A DNA stretch of 64,000 nucleotides from Paralithodes platypus (lineage: Eukaryota; Arthropoda; Malacostraca; Decapoda; Lithodidae). The number at the start of each line of letters is the position of its first letter. Position 1 is the stretch's first letter. The notes beneath the pieces are model-generated. The model made no database searches and had not been told where the DNA came from. It saw nothing but the letters and a program-made list of their open reading frames with translations. The stretch spans positions 43,027,656 through 43,091,655 of the forward strand of contig CM064523.1 in NCBI GenBank assembly GCA_032716605.1, read 5' to 3'. The position numbers and the translations under genes are program-made. Shown here piece after piece: positions 11,907 through 24,099 of this stretch.

Positions 11907-13138
11907 ATGAGGAATTTGGAAGGAATCTGAGTGTAAAATGGAGGGAGTGTAAGAAACTGTTCTGGAAAGAAGTCAAGAAAGTTAGGGAAGGTAGCAAGAG
12001 AAACAGTAAGGGTTGCAAAGAAAAGAATGGGCGAGTGCTAGCCGAGAAGCAAGAGAGAGTCGAAAGATGGAGGGAGTACTTCAACGAATTGCTAAATGTA
12101 AGGAATGAAGCGCCAGCAAACATAGTTGGATGGGGTATAGGAGGGAAAAGAAGAGAAGTAGTGGAGAAGGAGGTAGGGATCAGGAGGTCAGAAGTGTGTG
12201 AAGCCATGCAAAGGGTGAAGTTGGGGAAAGCACCAGGGATAGATGGAGTGTGTGTGGAAATGCTGAGGTATGGTGGTGAGATAGTGATCGAATGGGTTTG
12301 GAAAATGTGCAAACTAGCATGGGAGAAGGGGAGTGCACCTGATGACTGGAAGACAGGCATAATAGTCCCCTTATATAAGGGTAAAGGGGAAAGACAAGCG
12401 TGTGGTAACCATCGAGGAATATGTTTTCTAAGCTTAGTAGGGAAGGTGTACAGTAGGGTAGTGATTGAGAGAGTGAGAGCGAGAACGGAGAAATGGATAG
12501 GTGACGAGCAGGGCGGTTTTAGAAAGGGAAGAGGATGTGTAGATCAGATTTTTACCCTGAAATGTGTTGTGGAGAAATATCTGGAGATGCCAAAAAAGCT
12601 GTATGTTGCCTTTATGGACTTGGAGAAGTCCTATGACAGAGTGGATAGAGAAGGTATGTGGAAAGTACTTAGAATATACGGAGTAGATAGCAAGTTGCTG
12701 AAAGCAGTGAAAAGCATGTATGAGGGTGCAAAGGCGGCAGCCTGTGTGGAGAATGAGCAGAGCGAGTTTTTTTATCTGAATGTTGGGTTGAAATAGGGGT
12801 GTGTGATGTCCCTGTGGTTGTTTACTGTATATATGAAAGAAATACAAGGAAGAGCAGTGAATGTTGGTGTATCGCTGATAAGGGAGGGAAACGATTGGAA
12901 GCTACCTGTACTGCTGTTTGTTGACGATACAGTTCTGATGAGCGATAATTATGAATGGGAGTTGCAGGGTCTGGTAAATATGTTTGTAACAGTGTGCGAA
13001 AAATGGAATCTGAAGGTAAATGTGGGGAAGAGCAAGGTTATGGTCTTCGAAAGGGATGAAGCCACAGAGTGTGAGGTGAAGTTGAACGGTCAGGCTATGA
13101 AGATTGTCAGCTCATTTAACCTGTACTGGATACAGTAA
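11905..13138 (+). pseudogene. RTE LINE reverse transcriptase
   Basis: The frame is open from about 11905 to 12796 without an ATG and continues after a TAG (about 12794-12796) to 13138. RT blocks are readable in order: GKAPGIDGV, HRGICFLSLVGKVY, EQGGFRKGRGCVDQIF, AFMDLEKSYDRVDR, a damaged QGCVMS block that contains the stop, and LLFVDDTVLM with both catalytic aspartates kept. It ends by truncation inside the post-RT region. Confidence 0.85.
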
Positions 13139-13139
13139 T

Positions 13140-13297
13140 AAAAATCCCCAGCAGTCTCAAGCAATGTGGCAAAAATGGCAGGAGAGACCACCTATCCACC
13201 TCCAAAGATGAGGCAACACTGGCTCTGTCACCCTTCAGTGGGTCTCATATAAACTGAGAAGTGTTGCCAACACGGGAGCAGTGCTAAAAAGGTTGTG
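13140..13297 (+). repeat. Partial copy of the 15.8-16.8 kb repeat
   Basis: AAGCAATGTGGCAAAAATGG, AAAGATGAGGCAACACTG and AAACTGAGAAGTGTTGCC match the units at 15823 and 16309 with scattered differences. The hairpin part is absent. Confidence 0.7.
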
Positions 13298-15487
13298 GTA
13301 CAAAGGAGTACACAGGAAATCAAGCAACAACAGGTCTAGTGACCCTTCTAGGCTGCTTGTCCTCCAAAACACTGAGGATCAAGTGTCCAAACAGTGGTTT
13401 AGAGTGAGTAAAGGAAAATTGGAAAGGGAACTACTGCCCTGGAACTAATGTCCGTGGCAGGATTAGGAAGTTAGTATGGGACAGATGGGTTAGTAACATG
13501 ACACAGTTATATGTGATGTTTCGTATATCTGGGAAAAAGAGAATAACGTCTTAGTGATATACAGTATACTGTATATACGCAATAATCCTTGATGAATCTG
13601 AGGGGGGAATAAAATAAAGTTATTAATTTACAAACGCAGTCAGTCGCGGGTTTGATGCAAGATATTTGTCTAGGCGAAGTTTAAAAGAATCAACAGTGCT
13701 GCAGTCAATAACGTCTCAGGGAAGCCCATTCCACAAGTTGACAACTCGATTGAAGAAGAAATTCTTAGATTAGTGTGAGTTAAAAAAGATTTACCAAGAA
13801 TTTTGCAACCGTTTCCCGGCGTGTAATTAGTTTGGTCGATAGTGAAGTACTTACTACAGTTCATATTGGCGATGCCTTTGATGATTTTGAACACTTGAAT
13901 TAAGTTGCCTCTTAATCTGTGCTGGGTTAAAGGAAATAGATTTAATTCTCTAAGACGACGCTCCTCGTATGATTTGTTCTTTAGGCTAGGTATAATTTTG
14001 GTAACTCTATGTTGAACTGGTTCTAGCTTGTCTAAATCTTTTTGGTAATAAGGGCACCAGGATTGAACGCAGTATTCCAGAAGAGGGCGAACTAAGGAAT
14101 TGTAAAGAGTTAGGATAACTTCTTTAGATTTATGCTCAAGTGACCTGCCTATAAAGCCAATTATTTTGTTTGCCTTCTTAACGACTTCTGAACATTGTTG
14201 ACTCGGTTTTAGGTCACTCGATATTGTTACTCCCAGATCGGTTTCTCTGTCTACAGTCTTAAGCTGATTGCCATTCATCGAATAGTTTGTTTTCTCATTT
14301 CGGTGTCCAATATGTAGTACTTTACATTTATCCGCATTGAAACTCATTTGCTAAATTTGGGCCCAACATGACAACTTATCTAGATTGTGTTGCATATCGT
14401 CAACTTGTTCTTCTGAGAGTACGCTATTTGCAATTTTTGTATCGTCAGCAAACTTTGAGATTGTACAGGTGAGACCCTCATCTATGTCGTTGATGTAAAT
14501 TAGAAAGAGAATTGGTCCTAGTACCGATCCCTGGTGTACCCCGCTACTTACATTGGTCCATTTAGATGCCTTACCGTTTATGACTACTCTTAGCTTTCTG
14601 TTGCGGAGCCAATTTTCTATCCATTTCAACACACCGTCTTGTACTCCATGGCTTTTTGTTTTAGCAGTAAACGTTTGTGAGGAACTTTATCAAAGGACTT
14701 TTGAAAATCAAGGTATATAATATCCACAGCTTTACTCTCATCATAGAGGTTGAGGATATCGTGGAAGAAGTCTAAGAGGTTTGTTAAGCAGGAACATTTG
14801 TTACGAAAGTCGTGTTGAGTATTTTTAAGTGTGTTATTTTCCTCTAAATGATTTACGAGTCTGTCTCTTATGAGCGCTTCTAGCATTTTACATACAACTG
14901 AGGTTAAGCTAATTGGACGATAGTTACTGGGTAGGGATTTGCTGCCTTTTTAAAAAATCGGTGTTACTTTAGCTAGCTTCCACTGATCAGGCACAGTTCC
15001 AGACTGCAAGGATTTATTGAATAGCAATGTCAGTGGTTTGGAGAGCTCATCCTTAGCTTCCTTTAGAACTCTAGGTGAGATTGTATCAGGTCTGGGAGTT
15101 CTATTTACCTTGAGTTTATCTAAACATTTCAATACTTCTCTCTCTGTAATGGTGATATTGCTTGGAACATCAGAATCATCTATCTGAATCTGAGGTCTTC
15201 TGTTGTAAAAACTCATGCAAAGAAGGTATTGAGGGCATTACTCATTTGTACTTCGGCTTTGGTATATTCTCCATTTTCATCGACTAACGGTCCAACTGTT
15301 GAAGTAACTAATCTCCTCTTTCTGATATAACTATAGAATTATTTTGGGTTTGTTTTACTTTGATTCGCAACATGTAACTCCAGGGTCTTTTTACTTTGCT
15401 TTATTCACTTTTTGGCTTTGCGTCGTAGTTCTACAAATTTTACCCGTTCTTTGTCATTTTGTGAGAATTTTAATCTATCATTAGCAA
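13298..15487 (-). mobile_element. Second CR1-like LINE family, copy A (5'-truncated)
   Basis: The 3' UTR (about 13298-13620) is shared with 32938-33250. Its 3' end carries a CTTTGTACTC-type short tandem tail, best seen in the other copy. The body is a CR1-like RT clearly different in sequence from the 3-7 kb family. The 5' end stops in the linker before RT, so endonuclease and ORF1 are missing. About 100 bp at 13497-13605 has no counterpart in the other copy. Confidence 0.85.
13670..15487 (-). pseudogene. Reverse transcriptase of the second CR1-like family
   Basis: Read on the minus strand in several frames: linker, NYRPISLTSV, FRNKCSCLTNLLDFF, IIYLDFQKSFDKVPH, GVHQGSVLGPILF (the usual GVPQG altered to GVHQG), KFADDTK, then the thumb and C-terminal region with CPYYQKDLDKLE. 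At least three frame breaks are present (about 14345, 14630 and 14945). Both catalytic aspartates of FADD are present, but the gene as a whole is dead. Confidence 0.85.
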
Positions 15488-15822
15488 ACTTTTAAATAAA
15501 AATAGATAAATAAATATAATAAATAGAGAAAACGGAAAGTGGAATATATAGATACAATATAAATATAACAATAAAGAAAGGAACAAAAGAATCATGACGT
15601 TGAAAAACTATATAGAGACTCACCCATGAACAAAAACTTTAAAAAAACAAAAAAACAATAAAATAACTTTCGCCAACAAGTGCCAAGAAGTTGAAAGGCC
15701 TAGCAAAGTTAAACGGGAGAGAGAAAGTAAGATGTCAGAAAAGTCACACACCAAAAACAAGTTTTCGCAAATTGGGACAAAACGAGATAAATAAAAACAC
15801 AAACTGAAATTTCACCCCTACT
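15488..15822. other. A-rich spacer
   Basis: A-rich sequence with no recognisable gene or repeat. Confidence 0.5.
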
Positions 15823-16308
15823 GTACCATAGGGTACTACCATAAATGTACCCCCCAGTACCAAGCTATGTGGCCAAAATGGCTTCAGAGGCAAGATATAA
15901 CAACCTCTCACCTCAAAAGTTGATGAAACACTGACCCAGACAACCTGTGGAAGCTTGCAGCCAACCTAAGAAGTGTTGCCAATTCCTTAGAACAGTGTTT
16001 ACATGTCATGGTAGGAGCCCCTGCCTGATACTGGCAGTTACAAGGACCGTATATTACTGACGGCTTGCAGCCGTCGTTGGGACTGGGGAATTATTTATCT
16101 ACTGACGGCTGGCAGCCGTCGCTGGGATTGTACAGGTTAATAAAAAAGTAAGTCTGCATATAATGACTGGCCTCGTACAGATGCTTTTCATAAACACTTG
16201 GACAAAATAGTATAATTGGGAACTTTCTGTGTTTAACCACCATGACATGGTAATTTACAGTATTAATAAGAATAACTTGTCTTACTTCAAGCATCATTAT
16301 TAGCCACT
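15823..16308 (+). repeat. Tandemly duplicated unit 1, about 486 bp
   Basis: It starts TACTGTACCATAGGGTACTA and is followed by a second unit starting with the same words at 16309. The two agree through CAGAGGCAAGATATAACAAC, the hairpin segment and the region ending in AACTTCAAG-like sequence. Confidence 0.8.
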
Positions 16309-16609
16309 ACTGTACCATAGGGTACTAGCATTAATGTACCCCCCAGTCCCAAGCAATGTTGCCAAAATGGCTTCAGAGGCAAGATATAACAACCTCCCAC
16401 CTCGAAAGATGAAGGAATACTGCCTCTCCCAGCCTGTGGAAGCATGGATATAAGCTGAGAAGTATTGCCAAGGTCTTAGAGCAGTGCTCAAACATAATGG
16501 TACCAGGTACTGACTGAAACTGGCAGTTTCAAGGATCGTATATTACTGACGGCTGGCAGCCGTCCCTGGGACTGGGGAGTGATTTATCTACTGACAGCTA
16601 TCTGCCGTT
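16059..16609. repeat. Four copies of a GACGGC/GCCGTC hairpin
   Basis: Perfect 6-bp stems with a 5-base loop (GACGGCTGGCAGCCGTC and a one-base variant) lie at 16059-16075, 16104-16120 and 16548-16564. A degraded fourth lies at 16593-16609. There are two per tandem unit, about 45 bp apart. Confidence 0.8.
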
Positions 16610-16790
16610 GCTGGTATTTGACGGGTTAAGAAAAAAGTAAACTCATCAACTCGCTATAAACTTATGAGTTTTAGCCGTGACAAGGGAATGGATATTACTA
16701 TTATGTATATATTTTCTTCCCAACTTCAAGTAGTAAAATTTAATAAAGAGTAATGTGATACGCACATCTTCAGGAGCTACATCGACGACG
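16309..16790 (+). repeat. Tandemly duplicated unit 2
   Basis: Second copy of the 15823 unit, diverged by scattered substitutions. A third, partial copy is at 13140-13297. Confidence 0.8.
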
Positions 16791-16967
16791 AAATGTACAC
16801 CCATATGAATAGCATCCGTCATTGTGAGATGTCCACTCTCCACTGTTCTCTACAACCCAAACGGCAAACCTATCTGTACCTGAGATAGCCAGCCCAAGGT
16901 CAAAGGGACATAACTCTCCCCCTCTACACCCAGGTGAGAGTGACCTTTTTAACCCCAAGACCAAGAC

Positions 16968-18133
16968 ATGCAAGAGAAGCAAGAAGCCCACCAAATACTG
17001 AACGGCAGAGTTGTCGAGCAGCCACACCGAGCAGAGCTATATATCCTCCTCTCTTCACCACCACCACAATGCCTCCCGCAACTTGTGGTGGTTTCCGGCA
17101 CTGTAAAGTGGTTTAATGTGAAGAAGGGCTTTGGATTTATCACCAGGGACGACAACAGCACTGATATTTTTGTACACCACAAAAATATTAAGAAAAACAA
17201 CCCCAGGAAGTCTGTACCCTCTCTAGGTGACGGAGAGAGGGTGGAATTCCACACCAAAACAGGGGCAAGAGGTCCTGAGGCCACTCTGGTGACAGGACCC
17301 AGGGGCAAACCAGTCAAGGGCTCACATCATGCCCGAGACTTGAAGGAGAGGCAGGGTATTATGAAAAAGGTTGACAGACTAAAGAGCATGGACCTGCCCA
17401 GTGATATATCAATTAAGATCGATATTATCATCAGACGGCCGTGGCTCTTGCTGGAGGAAACAACTCCCTCCTCCAGCAATACCTACCTGCCCTCCTTCAG
17501 GCCAATAATCTCCCAGGTATTCTTGTACCAGGAGGGTTGTTGGACAATGCCCAGAGGGGTCCTGTCAGACAGAGACCTACTCCACAGAGGCGCTTGACCA
17601 TCAAAGCGCCTCTAAACAGAAAAAACTGTCCCCATGAACCTAAAGCAGAAACTCCAGAAGCTGATCCTGTAGAAGCTACTGGAGGAGCTGCTGAAGAAAC
17701 CAACTCAACTCCAACACCTGCAGCAGAAAAAGAAGAGGCGATGGAGGAGACCCCTGCAGTCAACACCAACCCACCTGCAGAGCCTCCTTCACCTCCTTCA
17801 AAACCAAAAAAAGGTGCCTCCATGCCCCTCATTGAAATCGAACCAGTGAGACAGGTAGAGAAGAAACCAGACACCCCCAAGACCCCTCACCAATTGTTCT
17901 TGGATAACTGCCTACCACACCTGAATAAGGACCACAACATGACTATGAGTTATGCTTACGAGGACTGCGTCCCACCTGAATACAACGGATTCCTGAGCTA
18001 CTGCATGTTAGACTGGAAGAAGGAAGGCTGCAATTGCTATTTTCACACAAAAGGTAAATACAACTACATCGAATGCAGCCTAACAGTGAAGCAAGCTCTG
18101 AAGCAAGGCTTCCCGGACCTCCCGAGGAAGTAA
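16968..18133 (+). pseudogene. Y-box/cold-shock-domain protein, intronless, frame-broken
   Basis: A cold-shock domain of about 75 residues is clear at 17093-17330: [12 protein letters not shown]1-like KGFGFI, RNP2-like DIFVHH, then [15 protein letters not shown] and [11 protein letters not shown], the pattern of animal Y-box proteins that bind RNA and single-stranded DNA. The domain frame is open from 16968 (ATG) to about 17597. From about 17415 the likely coding frame shifts by -1 into a 231-codon Pro/Glu/Ala-rich tail ending at 18133, whose last 70 residues are rich in Cys and aromatic residues. Another ATG at 17068 is in the third frame. Two -1 shifts, and no intron inside the domain where animal genes usually have them, suggest a retrocopy. 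A functional gene with short introns or sequence errors is not excluded. Confidence 0.7.
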
Positions 18134-18950
18134 TATCACCACCACCACCCATCACCCTCACCAACACCTCATCACCAGCGGGCTATTAGTACGGAACTCC
18201 CAGTCGAGCCGGGAGGATAAATATATGGCCTTAAATTTCCTTCCCGTACAATAGCCCACAGTTCCAGCCGCCCAGCTCTCGATCCACTGCCTCCCTGGTC
18301 AGGTCCAGCCGTCTTCGTAGTAACGCCGATCTCCCAAACACTGAAAACCCTCAGGCAGCTCCAGTTAAGCCTGGACACCTTTTTCTCCTGCTAAAATTCA
18401 CTTCATCCAACTAATTCTTGTCCTATCCCCACTTCCCCCTAACCCCCTGTCACTACTCAATTTATTATTATTATTATTGTTCAGTAGCTCTCCACCTATT
18501 AGCTCATCGACCATTGACAAGGACGACTACCTGGAGCTTCACAAGACCAACCAACACTTCGCAAGGCCAAAACCACCCGGGTGTTTTACAAAAACAACCC
18601 AGCGCTTACAAAGCCAAAAACAGCCTGTTGCTTTACAAGACCACCCTAGAGCTTTCAAGTCCAAACATTTCAGTGCTTTACAAATCCGAGAAGGAGGTGG
18701 CGCTTTACAAGTAGGTCAGCCCAGTAGGCAGAAGGGGCCTGAGCAGAGCCACCCAGCTGCAGACAAAAGCTGCCTACCAGCCGCTGCAGTCGAAACAAAA
18801 AGCAGTCGAGACGATCGAACCAGAGCCAGTCACAGCCGTCATCTGTCACACCTGGGAGACACATTGCTGTCATATTATAGTTTACCATTTTTGTTTTCTA
18901 TATAAGTTAAGGAGACGAAAGGCAAAGCTACTTGTAACAAGTGTCTCCCC
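18134..18950 (+). other. Possible 3' part of the cold-shock locus
   Basis: GC-richer than the flanks. An open frame at 18477-18905 has no recognisable domain. It overlaps a degenerate repeat of about 25 bp around 18575-18715, with recurrent GCTTTACAAG words. It may be the 3' UTR of the preceding locus or a short unknown gene. Confidence 0.35.
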
Positions 18951-21900
18951 CAAAGTTGTAACAGTGACAGAGAACCAAATTTAATGTACATTAGTATTAC
19001 ATGTTGTATTCAGTAATTATTATAGGAATCATTATTATAACTCATATAATTTTAAGGTGGTTTACTTGCAGTGTACTTTGTATTTAAGCGAGTGAGTCTA
19101 CAATCTGAAGATTGAATTAATGTCACATCCTGCTTTTGTTCTACCCATGTCAGACTTTGCTAGACCTGACACACGCACTGTTGAGCTCACCAGGGGCTGT
19201 CCACGTGTAATGTAGTTTTCCATCACATGTATGGGGTGTGTGTGGAAAGGTAAGGAGAGAGGTTTTTAAGAGACTTAACTCATGTGAAGGGAGGTTACCT
19301 CCATACCATACTTCTTGAAAGGTTAGAGTTAAAAGCATTTCGTCTTATCATTTCACTTTTTACTAATTGCCTACAATCTCTCTCTACATGTCGCAGGGGC
19401 CACCTGCCTCTCAACACACTCCCACCCCTATTCTGTCCAACTCCCTAAACCAAGAGTGAACCGATATTCCCAGACTTTCATCTACTCAACAAGTAAGCTT
19501 TGGAACTCACTAGTGTAAGGTAAACGTTTTGGTTCGTTTCTTTATGGGATTAAGATTTGTTTGTTATAGTTGTTAGCTTGATTGAAGATGCTGGATCGAT
19601 TCTCGTAGCTTCTCTCCTAGATTGGTAGGTTCTGGTTTACCTACTTTATTTTTCTATCCGTATATAAATAATAGTAAAATCAGCCACCGTATATCCTTAT
19701 ACCCAATAAATATAAACCTACAATTCTAGGTAAAAAGAATATACACAACCAAATGTAAAACAAAATAAGAAAATCCTACCCATAGGAAAAAGAAGATCAA
19801 TACTAAATGCAGAAATCCACACAAACCTGTGGTGCGAATAAGATACCCTCCTATTCTGTCATAAACCATCATTAAATCCATTGCGCATATTATACAGTAT
19901 ATATCACACATAAAACTTGAATACAACTTGTATTAATCTTTTCAGCCGGTACCAGTAGCCTATTAATGTTTTTCCATGGCCATCCATATTAGAATAGAAT
20001 CACACACTCACCGTTGCAAAACCAAATTACAACCTAGTGTAAATCAATTCTAAAAACAAAATACACCAATCAAATTCTCAGAACCCACAAGACAAGGATT
20101 AACAATAACCTGTACCTCATATACTGTAAATGTTGGGCATAAACCATCAAAGAAAATATACCACACATGGGCAAACTAAAACCAAAATTCAAAAATAAAA
20201 CATAAATAAAAAGAACAAATACTCAAAACCACATTAAAATACCTTTTAAATTTTTTTATCGAAATATAATCAAGTACCACACACAGATACTACTAAATCA
20301 ACTCCATAATTTTTCAATCATAAAATCCCACACACCATCATATAAATGTTGGGGACAAATAATATATCACTTAGGGTATACACAAATTTTCGTGCTGTTC
20401 TCCAAAGATGACCACTAACAAAAAATAAACTAATCAGTATACTCATATTGATATCAATAAAGAACCCATACACCAAACAAAACTTTTTCACATAACCTCA
20501 GAAGTTTAGTAACCAGGGAAACACTACAAGTGAATCCATAACCATACTCCACCATAATTAAGTATTTTCCATGACATATTATCACAAACTAGTGTCACCT
20601 ACAAAATACTTCACTGTAAACATTTATAAATTAAACTCCCCCCTAAAAAAATTATTAATTAAAAAAAAATAACTCGCAAAAAGAAATAACGTCTCACTCT
20701 TCATCAGTGTAATCGAAATTGCAAAACTCACACAAGAAAATATTTTCCATAAATATTTCTTTTCAAATAAAGGTCCAACACAGAGATATTCAAACATCTT
20801 CTGTATATACTGTAAGTATGCCCTTATTCCAGACAAAAATATATATCTGAACGAAACCTCCGGGACAGAGATCAATCAACGACATATGATCTGTTGTTGA
20901 TTGCCCTCCTTTCTGTAAAAAGCTCTACGGTAATGAGACCGATGATCTCAACTCGATAAGAACGGAAAAAACTTGAATGTTTAAACATTTAACTGAACAT
21001 AGTTGCACATTAAGCCAACTTGATTTAAAACATCGTAACACGTGAATAGAATACACCGTGATTCAAAAATTTAACTTGAAGGAAACGTGAGGGAAAAACT
21101 CAACTTGACACAATTCATTTGTAAAATATTAATCAGCCACACATAATAACGAAACGAATTCTAACGATTAATACAGTCTTTAGCTGTACTAAAAGGGGTA
21201 AAATGAATGTAGGAAAATTAATAATTTAGAACACCAAAAATATCAGAGAGTACTGAAAGAAATTAGAAAACATTTGATCGATTCCAAATCGAAAATTTCA
21301 TCAACTGTCAATCAAGTAAAAACTTCCAAAATTAAATTAATTAAAACCTTAAACAAAATCGCAGCCCGAACTAGACAGAGTCCGCAATCTGACTTAGGCT
21401 ATATAAAAACGGAAAGATGTTATAAAATAACCGTGAACACAATAAAATTGAGTAGAAAAACTAAATAAATCTTGCACAAATGACCGCCAATTATAATCTT
21501 CCATCGTGTTAATAGAAGTACGTAAGATGTAACATTGAAACACAAAATTCAAAATTCGCAAGAAATCAAACTGAAGCTCAAAAAATGTACAGTTGGCCAA
21601 CTTAGTCCTGCGACAACATGTTGTGGTGTGTGGAGGTGTGTGGCATTTCATCCATAGTAAACACTATAGTTGTAAGAAATAATTTGACTACACCGGTATC
21701 TGGGAAGTGTTGGTAATAGCCTTCCAATAGGGTAACCTCATTAGAGTGAACCATTTCCTACCAGAGCCTGGTGATTGTAAATATTGTAAAGACTAATTAA
21801 TATTAAGTAATTTAGAACTGTATAAGATTACCTTGGCCAAGTTAATTTAGTTACAAAACCTTGTATGATTAAATTTAGAGGTACTGTATTGGGGATTAGT

Positions 21901-22766
21901 TTTTATATTCCCACGATCATCGCACGACGCGATTCACAATTTGCTGTAATATCCTGAACTCCTGGATAAAATGTTTACTAAATCGTTGCGAAACAAACGA
22001 TGTTTATCATTAATATTTATATAATTAAACGCTTATTTTCATTTATATGATTAAGTGAAGAGGTAATGAACCCTTGGTAACAAAATTAGTATATAATGTA
22101 CTTAAGAGTCGGACATTACAATTCCGATAAGACGCCATTATACCTCTGGACTACCAAGATGTGCCTCCTTGACCTCCTGTAACACTCCCCACGCCCGCCC
22201 CGGACATTAACCCTACCTACCGAATACGGAATTCATCGTAATTAAGCCAGGACCCTAAATATAGCTGTCATTGATTTAGATGGCCATGTATACAATGTTT
22301 AGTTAGGGTTTCTGATAGATAGGCTATCATGGGTTAAGACAACAGGTCAACCATTGTCTTACACATCGTCCTATGCAATCCATGCCATAGGTAGACTATC
22401 AATTACTTTATTTGTCTTTCTTTTTTGTTATTAATGTAACAAAGGATACACTTTAACCACATAATCCTCTACAATAGCTTTATGAATGAACCACTCAAAC
22501 CACTTAAAGGTGTGTGAAAGGAGGGGAATGATTGGTCGAGGCTAGGAACATCGTGAACTTCAATTTTGTTATATATTTGCATTACTATAAGGTTAATATA
22601 TCTTGCAGAAAAGCGTTGAATATGAAAGGAATACGGAATGAAGATGGTTACAATTAATATTAATACATAACTATACATAACCCTAATGATAAAAGTGGCA
22701 GGAACGTCAGTGTAGTGGTGGCAGGAGGGTATAGTGGTGCGGATTCATTGACAAATATAGTCAAAT
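18951..22766. other. Long AT-rich region without recognisable features
   Basis: 3.8 kb with many A- and T-rich tracts. Words such as CTGTAAATGTTGGGCAT recur loosely near 20120 and 20340, hinting at an old tandem repeat with a period near 220 bp, but I cannot confirm it. No gene is supported. Confidence 0.5.
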
Positions 22767-22915
22767 CGTTCATTTCTGGTAGAAATTATTAAATTTGGCA
22801 TGGAGTTTCCTTTGGTCATGCCCAAACATAATCAGGCTGGGGACACGCTGGGACGTCCCTCTGGCGGCAATTTTTGAGAAAGTTTAATATGGCCCCCATA
22901 ACATTCCATATCTCA
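22767..22915 (+). repeat. Dispersed repeat B, copy 1
   Basis: Matches 35853-36024 in reverse orientation, including GGCATGGAGTTTCCTTTGG, CAGGCTGGGGACACGCTGG and GACGTCCCTCTGGCGGC. The second copy has about 24 extra bases near the AATATGG word. Confidence 0.85.
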
Positions 22916-23386
22916 GAGACTATTTGGCCGATTTTAATTATTTAAATGCCCATCCCTATAGTTTAGAGGTTAACCAACCCATCTAGATATGTTTTAGATG
23001 GCTTAACATTAATTATCATATAGAAATATATGTATTGGTAAATTTTGGTCATTATTTATATGAAAACAAATCGATGAATTTACCTAAACATGTAAACTCA
23101 AGGTAAACAGTTGTTATATTTAATTAAAATGATTATGTGGTTGCTTACATACATCAACATCAAACGGTTTACGAGTTTTAGCCGCAATTTTGGTGTACAA
23201 GTTAACTTGGCCAAGTGACTAAGTCATCCTCATATATTCTCTCCTTGTATATTAGGCCTATGTGAGGCATATGGTGTAGCCAGGCCTCATCATTCACACT
23301 GGACTCGTGAATTTGTTATACTTCTGGAACTAATAAGTCATTGCAAGGGGTCATGTATATATCTGTGTTTGATACTTCAGTTGGAG

Positions 23387-23557
23387 GTACAGTCTGGGAC
23401 TAAAGTCGTGGTATGGATCTTCAGCCATCCATCTCTGACGGCGGTATTCGAAGCAATCCGAGATATGATATTTTTCGCTCTCCGTAGATGGCTCTGTTCA
23501 ACACGTCCAAGTAGCGACAAAAGTAAGCGAGAAACTTCCTGTTTCTTGGTGGATTAC
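23387..23557 (+). repeat. Dispersed repeat A, copy 1
   Basis: Begins GTACAGTCTGGGACTAAAG and ends TTCTTGGTGGATTAC beside an (AC)n run. Inverted copies are at 33848-34025 and 55098-55281. Confidence 0.85.
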
Positions 23558-24099
23558 AACAATTCCAACCAGAACACACATACACACACAAACACACACA
23601 TCCTACTTAATTTGTTTAATGTATGGACTATATATGCTAAAAGGAAGCGAAAATGCACGGGGTATATATGACAGGCACACATAGGTATTTATCCCTATAT
23701 ACTGTACAGTAGTTTATTCATGCGAATAATAGAACCAATAATGGGTGTTTATAGTATAGGTCGTTAAATGACGGTATTGATAGCACCGATAATATGTATA
23801 TAACATTGCGATTAGGATACTAACAATGCAACACAAATACTGCAACTGAATATTGTATGGTTCATAGGAATGACAACGTGGTGTAACATAACATTGATTA
23901 AAAACACAAAATATATGATATTAATATAATGTCGACGAACAATAGAAGGAAACAATTAAAGGATTACCTATATGAATATTAATTTACAGTATATGCTGTA
24001 TTAAAGCAATATTGCGATTTATATAATTCCATCATTCCATACACTAAATTGTGTTGGGGATCCTTCCGCCCAACCTTGGACTGTATCACACCACCCTTC
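23387..24099 (+). repeat. Duplicated block, left half
   Basis: This sequence reappears inverted at about 54030-55281. Shared stretches include the 171-bp repeat A, GGAAGCGAAAATGCAC, ATAATGGGTGTTTATAGTAT and TTCATAGGAATGACA. The block is cut at about 24100 by a LINE and resumes at 27661. Confidence 0.85.

Larger units (their letters stand above)
10918..13138 (+). mobile_element. RTE-type LINE, decayed
   Basis: The 5' leader contains CATGTCGTAAGAGGCGACTA, a motif I recall upstream of RTE-like elements in invertebrates. An endonuclease region and a reverse transcriptase region follow. The element is 3'-truncated at about 13138, where a different repeat begins. Clade assignment rests on the sequence style of the endonuclease and RT, not on a tree. 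Confidence 0.8.

Noticed and set aside
11530..12360. A 276-codon Ser/Leu-rich minus-strand frame
   Set aside because: It is the antisense of the purine-rich RTE coding sequence, where RT motifs are clear on the plus strand.
18951..22766. Possible old satellite with a period near 220 bp
   Set aside because: Recurring words are too few and diverged to define a unit by eye; a self-dotplot would be needed.
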